Part shown: piece after piece, positions 11,312-21,796 of the stretch
Numbering within the stretch: position 1 is the stretch's first letter
Layout: the number at the start of each line of letters is the position of its first letter
Assembly (NCBI GenBank): GCA_944990035.1
Contig: CALYLX010000071.1
Span: 186,001-250,000 of the forward strand
Direction of reading: 5' to 3'
Length of the DNA stretch: 64,000 nucleotides
Origin: Clitopilus passeckerianus
Lineage: Eukaryota; Basidiomycota; Agaricomycetes; Agaricales; Entolomataceae
Translations under genes and position numbers: made by a program
Notes under the pieces: generated by a model
Databases searched by the model: none
Told to the model about the DNA's origin: nothing
The model's input: only the letters and a program-made list of their open reading frames with translations

Positions 11312-13286
11312 ATGGCGATCACAATCTTGCCCACCATCGACGAATCCGGTGAGGCATACGACCTCCCACAATACGGATTCGGCGCAGCTGTCGACTTCGC
11401 TAGTCTCGTGCGCTCAAATCGATTCCTCTTCCGAGTCTTCACTCCCAAAGAACAAACCCCATCGCCTGGTAGCGATTCCATCACACCCTTCTTCGTAGCC
11501 TCCAAATACGATTCCAAATATACATTACTCGCCGAGGAGATCCTACGAGGCCAAACCCCAGTGGACCCCAGCGCTGCGGGCTTCCATACTGGCACCTATG
11601 AAGATATCGCAACTCACATGGACTGGACGACAAGGCATCATTCCGCCTACATTTCCACATCCTTCAGCTTTGCTTGGGCTATGTGGGAAGCGCTGAAACG
11701 ATATCATTCCGGCGTCAAGCAAGACGTTCAAATAGCCATCATCGACGCTTTCGCAGTTTCGCACAAAGCAGTGACTGCTGTTGACTTGCTCCGAAGTGCT
11801 CCAGATTCGGGGTAAGTGATATTCAGAAGAACTTTCTATCAGATTTTCTAACACCTTCGTTTACAGGCGCAGGCCCGAGCACTGGCAGTGGTACCGCTTC
11901 GCCCAAGAATCGCAGGCGGTTCTCGTCCACCAATACATTCCCTCCTATGCCGTCCTTGCCTCGGTTCCCATCCTCCCCCTCCTCGAGAAACTTCCCTCGT
12001 ACTTTTTGCGAGCACCTCCCATGCCAGGCAACGAGAAATCGATCCTCTCTAATCTCGGTTGGGATTACGCAAACAAGAAGCAAAGCTTCCGCCAATTTTG
12101 CCAGGCAATGTCGAATCGTTTCCTGCAGCTGTCTGCAGAGGCGAAGCTTGAAGCAGCTACGACCGGGTCCATACGGCTGGCGATCACCTTCCTCCGTCCC
12201 TGGATCGAGAGGACTGCATCCGCATTACAGGGCAACGAGGACGCTGCGACCATTCTGTTCTCGCTCTCAGTGCTCATCGCACAATGGCCTGGAAAATGGT
12301 GGGCCGAGGAGCATACGGAGCTGCTCAACATCGTGCAAGGAATTGTTGACTCTCTCATCGGAGAGTTCAAGAAAGCCGATGTACCTTCCGAGGCGGAAGC
12401 CGAACCTCCTCTAGCCTCTCCCATTGACAACTGGTTTGAGAAGCACCCGTCTCAGAGCCCAGTCGATGCCGCCAACACCCGATGGATTCCTCCCCTTTTC
12501 ATCCCACCCACGTTCCACGGCCTCAAACCGACTCAGGCCGTCGCCTCACCTTCGCCTCTTGTTCTCGCACGCTCCCCCGCAATTCCTGCCCCATCCTCGA
12601 GCACATCCGATGCCCCTACGCCGAGGCCAAGCACACCACCCCGTACCACCTCACGCGTTACAACACCGATCACCCCTCCGCAGTCGCCTCCCCGCCGACC
12701 TCGCCTTGCTTCCAACGCATCCATTTCATCTGTCGAGTCTGCGACTTCAACTATGACTCCCATGCCTTCTCCTACCACGACAATTGCTGGTTCATCTCAG
12801 GAGCATTTACCTTGTTTTGAGGATATTACCCTCTGCGAGGGTATCACGGACAACGAAGACGTATTTGTCGGGCCTTCAAAGGGAGCCAAGCTGCTTCCCA
12901 AGGTCGAAGAAATTGTCGAGGAAGCCGAGATGGACTACGCCGAAAAAGCGAGGGCAATCATGAATATTCCTTACCCACCCGTTGATCCGGAAGAAAAGCC
13001 AACCATTGCACCTCCTCCGGCGCTCACCATTGATACCGATACTGCCAGTATCAAGGCTGAAGTCGCCGAGCCGACTCTTTCGACTACGCCAATCCAGAGG
13101 AAGCCCCAAGATGTCTCATTATCCTCATTATGGGACTCTGTACCCTCGCCAAGGCGCTGGATGGAGAGGAGGGAGCCGACGATGTTGGAGAAGGCGGGGT
13201 GTATCGTTGGAGGCTTTGTCGTTGGTGCTTGGATCACCATTTGTATGATGGGTCCTCAGGCTCGTCCGCTGCTGGTCAGGACGTAA
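11312..13286 (+). CDS. DUF7587-domain protein with C-terminal membrane span
   Basis: Two exons (11312-11811, 11867-13286) give 639 residues. The N-terminal 230 residues, with FLFRVFTPKEQTP, HMDWTTRHHSAYISTS and HWQWYRFAQESQAVL, resemble the DUF7587 domain, common in basidiomycetes and of unknown function. Next is an alpha-helical region, then a long Pro/Ser/Thr-rich stretch (about 320-450) likely to be disordered. The chain ends in a hydrophobic span, AGCIVGGFVVGAWITICMM, suggesting a tail-anchored protein. The first ATG in frame is at 11312. No catalytic motif is evident. Confidence 0.75.
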
Positions 13287-13478
13287 CGTCTGATGAAACC
13301 GCTGGATTTCATACCCACATTACTCACTCTTGAGGAGCCCCATAGACATATGGATGCAGTCAGTCATTCATGCGTGACGGATAACTTATTTAGACACTGT
13401 ACTTTAGATCATAGCATTGTTGTAATCATACCTAGCATTTGTATAGTAGTGTACCACTCATGTATGTAGAATATGCAA

Positions 13479-14341
13479 TCACTTGCGAATAGCATAAAGG
13501 AGACCATCCCAGCCTTTCTCGCCGACGGTTGAAATAGTGGTAGCATCAGACTCGGGGTCGTTCTGGATGTACCTCAGCAAGTTTCGGACCCCTTCGCAAC
13601 TCTCATCTGTGTTCGCGAGGTTCTGGACGCGCCCTTTGCGAACGACATTATCCACGATCTACAAACAACCAAAGTGTCAGTGCAACATCTTGAGCGTCAA
13701 CTAAACAGACACATACGATGATACCTCCGCTCCTTACAAGCCTCTTGGACTCGACGAAATACTTGGTGTTGTTGACCTTGTCGGCGTCGATGAAGGACAT
13801 GTCGAAAGATCCATCCGGACCAAGCTTCTCAATCGTTTCGGCCGCCGGGCCGACGATGACTTCGGCTTTCTGGGACAAGCCTGCCTTCTCAATGTTCTGA
13901 CGAGCAACCTGAAAATTACGAATCATGTGTGAGTACGCCACTCCACATGTTTTCACGGATGAGTCCCAAGCTCACCTCCGCATGCTTCTGCTCGAGCTCC
14001 AGAGTGGTGACCTTGCCGTCTTCAGGGAGAGCACGAGCCATCCAGATAGCGGAATAGCTGCGAGGTAACGTTAGAAGGCCGCGGTATGGCGTGAATTGCA
14101 GCGGATCTTACCCTCCAAGAGTACCAACTTCAAGGACTCTCTTTGCCTTGATTGATTGGGCAAGCAATTTCAAGAACTTTCCCTGGGCGGCGCTGACTGC
14201 AATCTCGTATTCGATACCATTGTCAGCGGTGTTCTGGACGACTGCATCGAGGACCTCGTCCTTGGGAATGAGGAAGCTATTGTGGTAGAGGTCGGACTCG
14301 GTCCATTTGGCCTTCTGCTCTTGAGTGAACTGGACAGACAT
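13479..14341 (-). CDS. SAM-dependent O-methyltransferase, cation-dependent type (family 3)
   Basis: Four exons (14341-14112, 14057-13976, 13908-13717, 13658-13479) give 227 residues, the usual length of caffeoyl-CoA/catechol-type O-methyltransferases. Visible motifs are the SAM-binding strand and loop VLEVGTLGGYSAIWMA, the acidic second strand VTTLELEQKHAEVAR, and SFDMSFIDADKVNN, where the Asp residues should bind the metal; IIVDNVVRKG follows. It is soluble with no targeting signal. MSVQ was taken as the start because the in-frame extension upstream begins with GTG. The acceptor, probably a small catechol or related phenolic, cannot be named. Confidence 0.85.
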
Positions 14342-14839
14342 GATGAGTGCGAGATAGTTGATAAGCTCTTGGTGCTGGAAGAGAGGTTGAAAGGATTCTG
14401 GAGTATCCACCCTCAGAATTGTGGTACTTTTATACCTGAGGAGAATGTATCGTCACGTTTATTCTTGCAACATTTGGCGAAGTGTATGACTCTGTTACTT
14501 GACGTCGCTGCCTTGGTAATAGAGCTCAAAATGACTCGGAGAATCTGCAGATGTCTGCCACAAATCACCCTATCCACGCGCGTTTCAATTTCCAAGGGAC
14601 CAAAGCTCAAGACTCGGAGTCGGATATCAGTTGCACAGTCGAGGGATGGATAATCTGATTAGATCCGAGAGTCCATAAATGGCGCTTCCATTCACCAGTA
14701 GGCGCTCATCGACCTCATACTCGCAGTAAATGCCTCATCTTGATGGTTTCACTACTCCGGCTCGATCTGCGCAGCAGGTAATCGTTATCAGATAAGACAA
14801 CACGGCTCCGCCATGGTACCCTCCCAGTCTTCAATACAT
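14342..14839. other. Intergenic between Tcd gene end and O-methyltransferase start
   Basis: Holds the TATA box above and presumably the Tcd 3' UTR. No further gene seen. Confidence 0.45.
14427..14434 (-). promoter_or_regulatory. TATA box of the O-methyltransferase gene
   Basis: TATAAAAG on the minus strand, about 86-93 nt before the ATG at 14341. Confidence 0.5.
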
Positions 14840-16521
14840 TCAATTGACCCATTCGACAACTCTTCTAAGTTCTTCCGCTCGCCTGCCCACAATCTTAGTC
14901 ACTTCTTCACCCCAAAACTCCTCAGGAGGAGCCCCAGGTCCAACTACGGTCCCGCACCCTCTTTGATGCTTCTCTGCTTCGCTGTGTTCCATTACGACGC
15001 AGTTATCAACCGTCAGAGGTTTTCGGACGTCCCAGCGTACGAGTGTTGGCCGTGAGGGAACGTTATGGGGTGGTATGGTAGAACGGCCCCGGTTGACGTC
15101 TTCGAATACGAGGGCAACATCGTCCTCGTCTATCGGAAGTTTGCTGTTGTGACAGAAGTGAGTTAGCTCCTCACTAGGATAGGAACACGCCACGAATACA
15201 TACTTTATCTGTTCCCGAGTAGACTTCTGCTCCCGGTGCAGGAAATCCCGCAGCAGTCGCTCATACAGCTTCTTCCTGTTTTTCATAGGGAGTGGGTTTA
15301 GGATAGGCTTCCCTGCGAGCTCGCACAAGATGTACGTCGCTATATTTAGGCCGAATATTGATGGTAGAGGACCGATAACAGGTAGTATTCGTACACGGAA
15401 GTCGTCAAATACATTTAACTCGTGGACTTGTCCTTTTTTGAACTCGTCTTCCGGTAGAGGGAGGAGCTTAACGTCGCCGGGGACTTCGGTGGAATAGACG
15501 ACTGGAACTCCTGAGGTGACGCCGAGACGACGAAGGCGCTGGCGGACGGAGCGAGCGAGGGGGTCATAAATAGTGCTGGAAATGTCTGCGATCTGAATTC
15601 GTGTTGGGTCGCATTTGGCACCGGCCCCCATGGAGGAGAATACCTGTGATTTTGTTTAAATAAACGGAATGTTGAGTAGAAAGGTTTTGCAATACGTACG
15701 GGCAAATTGTGATCATGGCAGTATTTCAGCAGATCAACTTTTGTGGTTATGTTGTCAATGGCATCTGCAGCACGAAAGATGATAAGCATGGTGGAGAGTA
15801 GTTCAAGCAGAGCAACTGACCAACCACCCAGTCGACTCCGTCAAGCAGATCGCCGCCTTCCTCCTTTCTCCAGATCTCTACTCTAGCGTCGACTTGCACC
15901 CAGCGAGAGATTTGTTGTAATGTTCTCTTAATGGATTCAACTTTCGGTGTCCCCACGTCTGCGAGTGTCGCGGTCGCATGCCTATTGAGGGAGGATAAAG
16001 TGACTAGGTCGAAGTCGACCAGTCGGATTTTCGAAATGCCACTAGGAAAGAAGGATTAGATACAATATGAATGAGAAAGAACACTGCGGGAATCGAACTT
16101 ACGACCTGGCAAGCATAACAGCAGCCCAACTACCAACTCCCCCACACCCGACAATGACGACACTCCCATTCCGAATCTTCCCCATTCCTTCATCACCGAA
16201 GAAAGTATAGTTCCTCGCAAGCTGTTCTCTTATCAAGTCCTCATCAAACTGAACCTGGAAGTCTGGCGGTGGATTCTGTGTTGTAGCAGCGACCGGTGGT
16301 GGAGTCAGCGAACGACTCCCTCCGAGACTGGCTGTAGCACTGTTTATGTCCCGGCTGGACTCGTGGGATGTCACCGACTTTCGGACATATTCGTCTAGAT
16401 GTTTGCGGCGTTCTCGACGCGAAAGGCGAGTGTAGGCTGTGAGTGCTCCTGCTGTTAGCACGGAGGCGCCTACTGCAGTGGCCACCAGTTGGACCTTGTG
16501 TGAGCGAAAATCTAGAGTCAT
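14840..16521 (-). CDS. TCD1: tRNA threonylcarbamoyladenosine dehydratase (Tcd1/Tcd2, CsdL/TcdA type)
   Basis: Five exons (16521-16103, 16041-15821, 15764-15700, 15643-15204, 15143-14840) give 482 residues. The enzyme is E1-like and cyclises t6A37 of ANN-decoding tRNAs to ct6A using ATP. A hydrophobic segment near the N-terminus (VATAVGASVLTAGALTAY) fits the mitochondrial outer-membrane location of the yeast proteins. The ThiF fold shows ARNYTFFGDEGM, the nucleotide loop VVIVGCGGVGSWAAVML, IRLVDFDLVTLSSLNRH and VVDAIDNITTK; RRLGVTSGVPVVYSTE follows. The 60-nt intron 15203-15144 is a multiple of three but has a good GTATGT donor and its removal fits the family. Yeast has two paralogues, so the symbol is approximate. 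Confidence 0.87.
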
Positions 16522-16930
16522 TTCTTTGTGGCGGTGCTCGGCCCTGGCAACTTTTACAAGGGCCCACTTGAATGTCCATCCATCTCAAGCTTGTTCCTGT
16601 CGATCAAAAAAGCGAACACACGAAGAATTTTCAAGGTAACATGTAGCTCTGTATCCTCAGATAACGCTCAGCCTGGGAGCGCAGAACCAGGCAGGCTTGA
16701 CCAAATGAGCGATGAGTGAACCGTGAGAGATCATAGCCTTTTATAGTGTGGGAGAGTACTACCGCATTATCGTGATTATCTTAGCAATTCAATCCCAAAG
16801 GGTACTTCCGACATCGACCTGCTGCAATACATACAAGGTACAAGTGCTGTGGCCGCAATCATGCGAATACAGGAGTTTGACGGCTACTGGTGGAGCGCTG
16901 GATGAAGCTGGGCCTTTATGTCTCTATCTC
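16522..16930. other. Divergent promoter region
   Basis: Between Tcd (minus) and the pseudokinase fusion gene (plus). No gene or RNA recognised. An open frame begins at 16748 and runs into the next gene's exon 1, but its ATG lies far upstream in unconserved-looking sequence. Confidence 0.45.
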
Positions 16931-19900
16931 ATGGACGTCGAGACAACTTTACCGCATCAAAGCGAGGCTGCAGCATCTGGCAGCCATGTTGACTTGAACG
17001 GCCTACCCATGCAACTAGATGCATCCCCTGGTTCTCTTGAACTGGACCGACCGGGCAACCCAGTTTCAAAGATGATGCACCAGCAGACGACCTCAGGGAC
17101 AGAGTGAGCTCGACTGACTTGCTTGCAGCATAATTTATTGACGACACCTTACCAGGTCACAAATGTTTGTGAACCCTTCAGAGGTCTTGATCGACGGCGT
17201 CAATACATTCACAAGCGCAGGTGGAAGCGTTTATAACATTCATCCGGCTCTTACTGTGTCCCTTCAACATGGTAGGTTGCAGCCACCCCATCTGGCAAAT
17301 GTTACTGAGAAAACACTTGACAGAAGTTGCTTCCCCGTCCATGTCACCTGTTGTTCCCTTAGTGAGTTCCGGTCAATCCAGCAATTCAATAACTGTGTCT
17401 AATCTGCCCCAGGCCCCTAGCTCTTCTCAGTTGTCGGGAACGGTTGAGTCTGTTCCATTATATGACCCCGAAATACTGCTAGAACTGCATTTTTGTCTAG
17501 TCCAGTCTCCGTATTGAAAGAGAGCCTGAACACGACAGCGAGGTGTATGCGAGGCTTCTGCTTCCAAAGAAGCTTGGATGGCCACTATGGCCCCCTCGTC
17601 CTCGCAACGGTCTCCCCGATTGTTATCGAAGGAAAGGCGTCAGCATTGGCGATGTTGGAATCATTACCACGAACGGCGAATTCGACTTTTTATTCAACAT
17701 CTGCCATTCGGCTGACGATCCTATAAACCGAAACCGAGTGCCGGAGAATTTCCAGCCCATTGACCCTCCCCTCGATTTCGACGAAGATGTGACATCGGAA
17801 CCGGATGCATGGAAGGCAGGAGACTATGTCCTGAATGGTTCAATCCAAGAGCAAGGGCTAACGTATGTCACCTGCATCAGTTGTATTGGTCTAAATTCTC
17901 ATCTCCGCCTCTAGGACAACCTCAAGCTCGAATACCTTCTCATTTGAATGCTCTCCCTCCGAAGGGGCCATCTCCGTGCTGCCTGGTGGTGGATCGCGTC
18001 AGGACCTTCTCATCACTGTCGATTTCCATGATTACGCAGGGCAACACGCCGAGTCCTGGTACAAATTTGTCAACGCTCCAAGACGCGCAGGCGGGCTCGG
18101 TCGGGGAGCATCCAACGGCGCTCTATACCTCATCACTGGAGTCGACAAGACGTCTTCATGGGGAACAGGCTCGTTTACTGGAGTTGCTGGGAACGGGACA
18201 TTTCCCTTAAGGTTCCGCAAAGCCGGTTCGGATGCAAGAGAAGTAAACTATAGCTTCGTTTGGTGTCAGTCTGGTCTTGCCGCCACGAAACACGGGCCCA
18301 TGATTGAACGGTTTGACGGGGAACCTGGGCTTCCGGAGAACCAGTGCACCTTTCTCCGAGGGTTCAGAGTCGCTCTTTCGGAGACATTGTGGGCGTCCCT
18401 GTTCAAGCCTATTGAAGTTCGTTCGATCCTGGACGCGAAGCCATCTTCATTGCTCAATAAAAGCCAATATATCCCTTTTGGGAGCGGTGCAAGCTCTGGT
18501 CTCTCGAGATACTTTGGCTTCGGTCGCGGTTTGGGGTCGAGCAGTCCTCGCGATGCAGAAGGGGATGGTGGTGCGGTTGTGATTCCTGATTTTCCGGCTC
18601 CCTCCCCGGTTCGTCCCCGCCATATGTCCGCTATACCAGTTTATTGACAACTTTACAGACCCTACACCCCTCTGACGCAATCAACTCGTTCCTTCTCAGT
18701 CAGGTTGGCCTTTCCGTCATCCAACGTATATTCAGGCATTAATCTTCCATTAGGACCAGTCTGCAAGGGTTGCGATCACTCATGATAGCCTTTGGTGTTC
18801 TGCGGTTGAGGATGTGCGTTTATGACAGCTTTTCATGAAGGATATCACCCTGACTTTAAATCTTAGGGTGCAACAACGTTACCAAGCACTCTTGAAATAC
18901 TTGACCGGATATCTTCAAGTCATACTCGGGTCTCTCACAATGGTGTGTTCCTCTGGCAATCGAGCATGTGTGCTGCCCTGACGAGCACTACCAGGCGTTA
19001 CTTCGTTTGTCCCCAACGATACCATTGACACCAAGAAGAAGTATCGGCAGCGACGTCTGTCAGTCCAGTCAACAACCTCTTCAATCTTGTCGGTGGACGC
19101 TCCTGTGACCATATCCACGATACGCCCCAAATATCCTGGATCGACAAGAACCAGGCGCCTTCGGCCAATTGCAAACCGAACCCATGATGGTGGATCCTCC
19201 AGAAAGGCCAGAAGCCATCGTGGGGTTTCCGACTTCGTCCCTATCGAGCCGCTTACACCCAAAGACACGGCCTTACGATCCAAGGCGTGGAGTACGAGCC
19301 AACCAGATCTCACCATACCACGCCGAAAATCATTGCTTGGAGACATTTATCTCAACATAGAAGCGACCCCGCCCTCTGGGACATTCCGTCGAGAAAGCAG
19401 CGAGACGCGGGTTGCTTCGTCACGCAGTGAGACGGATGTTTCGACGACGCCGGTAACTGCGGTCTCCCGATCGGGTTCGGTCGATTCCCTGTCGTCGTCT
19501 CAGGATACGAGGTTCGACCTTTTAACGCCCCTCCCCACCAAAGAGTCCCCAGGCGCGCCAAGGAAGTTTTCAAGACGCTTTTCTTCCGACATATCTAGAC
19601 CTGCAAGCCTGGACTCCTCATTCCTGGTCAATCAGGCTGAGAAGAACGGACGTGAGATCCTCGAGTTCAAACAGGACAAGGGCACTAGGCGTATTGTAAG
19701 TCTCAAGATCCTTTGTTGCTCCACCCTGCTGATCATTCCTATCAGCAAATTGGAACAGTTATGGAGAAAGGGGCATCAGAGTTGTACCGAGCTCTCGACC
19801 TTAATACTGGAACAATGCTGTTGGTCAGGCGTATCAGCATCAAGGACATTAAGGCGGAACAAGTTGCGACGATACTGAAACAACTCGAGCCCTTGAAGAA

Positions 19901-21501
19901 GCTATCCCATCCCAACATCGCCAAATTCGAAGGAGCCGTACAGGTCAAGGATACCCTGAACATCGTTCATGAGTAAGTTGTCCTGAGTTGTCAGTTTTCT
20001 TCCCTCTGAGCTGATTCTTCCTCGCAGATATATGAGTAACGGGTCACTAGCCCAGACCCTAAAAGCATTTGGGAAGCTAAATGAGCGCCTGGTCGCGGGC
20101 TACGTTACGCGCATCCTTGATGGTTTGCACTACCTGCACGGGATGGGTATCACACACTTCAACCTCAAAGCGTCAAACATTTGGACGACTCGGAATGGGA
20201 CGATTAAGCTCACTGACTACGAAATATGGAATACCTTATCCTCCAAGGACGAACTTGTATCGATGGCGCCAAATTGGATGGCGCCAGAGATCATCGAATT
20301 GAAAGGCGCTTCCCCCAAGTCAGATATCTGGTGTCTTGGGTGTACCATCTTGGAGCTGCTCACTGGGCATCCGCCTTACTCTGAAATTAGCAATCCTTTG
20401 TCCGGTCAGTTCATAAATACGCAAGAGCGAACCATCGCTAACCCGATTGTAGTCATGTTCCGTATTGTCGAGGATGACAGGCCTCCCCTACCCGAAGGTT
20501 GCAGCCCGTTGCTAGAGGCCTTCCTTGTTCAGTGTTTCAACAAAGATGTGGAGGAACGACCGGACACGACACGTCTTCTGAGACACACCTGGCTAAAGAA
20601 CCAGTTGAGAGAATACCAAATACCGGAGGTACGCATTGTCAAGGATATTGGGCATGTGGTCATCCGACTGATCAATTAACCACAGGACGACATTCCATTC
20701 CTCCGTCGTGTCAGTGCCGAGCCACGCGGCCGGGACACTCTTGGGATAGGATTCCCATCTGCAGCGGTTGCTCATCCAACCTCAAATTCTATTCAGGATG
20801 TAGCGACTAAGGAGCACTCGTTTGTGAAAACAACCTTCGGTAAACGTAAGTAGATGCCGGTTAGTTTCGAAGCAGTAACTGACTTCGCTGCAGCTATGAT
20901 GTGTCGAGTATGTCAGTTGACCGTCAAGAGAAGTGCTGTTCTCTGCGAAGCGTGTAGCCTTATCGCACACTCAAAGTGTACCCCCAATGCACCTGCCACA
21001 TGTGACCTCCGCTCCCAGCTGCTTTTGTACGCCAGTTATGGGGAGGCAAGCAGAGTTTCCTCCCCAGATCCGGCGCCAAAGGAACCGATGGCCTCTCCCA
21101 GCTCTCGGCTTAAACCGTTACCGGACCGCGACTATTACAAGCCCTCATTTAGGGTTTCCGGGAGGTCCACGGCCTCAACTCTGGTAGAGAACGGGAGTCC
21201 TGATCAACCATCCGAAGCCCGATTCTCTCGAAAGTCAACCACATCCACCCTGGTTGAAAGCCCTGCAGATCCTCCCCGGCTCCCTGGCAAAGCCATGCAC
21301 AAGTTTCCTCTTAGACCAGTTCCTCCCAAACCAGCGACACCCGGACGAGAAACGACTCCCACTTCGTCCTCCAAGACAGCATTGAAGTCGCCTAGGAAGA
21401 CGCTAGATAACCGGCCACCACTTCAAGCCAGCTCCGCCCAAGCGTCACAGTTGTCGAATGCCCATCGTCAACGCAAAGATAATCTTTGTATCATACAATA
21501 A
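16931..21501 (+). CDS. Fusion protein: Agaricomycete-type N-module + Cdc7/Cdc15-like pseudokinase + C1 domain + CaaX-like end
   Basis: Fourteen exons, all phase-consistent (16931-17103, 17156-17271, 17324-17442, 17501-17862, 17915-18608, 18659-18703, 18754-18813, 18867-18942, 18995-19695, 19746-19972, 20028-20404, 20453-20628, 20686-20845, 20894-21501), give 1297 residues. Residues 1-548 are the module shared with two other loci here (GVSIGDVGIITTNGEFDFLF, LYLITGVDKTSSWGTGSF, VAITHDSLW). A Ser/Arg-rich linker follows. Residues 783-1060 align with fungal septation kinase Cdc7 (GSLAQTL, WMAPEII, PPLPEGCSP), but the catalytic residues have drifted: Lys to Arg 810, HRD to HFN 901-903, DFG to DYE 921-923. 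An intact C1-type zinc motif (HSF, CRVC, CEAC, HSKC) lies near 1086-1134. The chain ends CIIQ. No ATG opens the kinase part alone, which supports the fusion. Exon 4 acceptor-side donor (17443) is a choice among two. Confidence 0.75.
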
Positions 21502-21796
21502 AGCGCGTGTTACTTGCCTCATGTTGTGACCGTCCTCCCTCGAACCACGACTTTGTCTATACCTCCTGTTGATATCTGACTTTTGATACCCTACACCTGA
21601 TACGCATTGCCTGGCCCTCTTATTTATTTATACACTATATTGTGTTCATCCTCCCCATCGCCCTGACCAGATGGTGTGTAAGGCGCCTAAGTTGCATGGC
21701 ACGAGGCCTGGAGGCGTGATTGGAGGCGCTCATCTGCCCTCACGTTCACACTGCACTCGATGCTCTGAAACACAGTCTTCCTTACTTCCTTATAAG
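21502..21796. other. Short intergenic gap
   Basis: Holds the 3' end of the pseudokinase gene and a short promoter for the next locus. No other feature seen. Confidence 0.4.

Noticed and set aside
12424..13248. Long overlapping frames on both strands within the DUF7587 gene
   Set aside because: They are shadows of a GC-rich Pro/Ser coding region; the main frame alone carries the domain and membrane span.
15144..15203. Read-through of a 60-nt segment as Tcd coding sequence
   Set aside because: It stays open and in frame, but has a good GTATGT donor and an AG acceptor, and removing it restores the family sequence around KLPIDEDDV.
16040..16140. tRNA-like B-box sequence (GTTCGATTCCCGC on the minus strand)
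   Set aside because: It lies at the donor side of the first Tcd intron, and the upstream bases encode the GCGGVGS nucleotide loop; no cloverleaf or acceptor pairing can be formed.
16748..16930. Upstream in-frame extension of the pseudokinase fusion from ATG 16748
   Set aside because: The extra 61 residues have no counterpart in the other module loci, while the ATG at 16931 opens directly into the module-like N-terminus.
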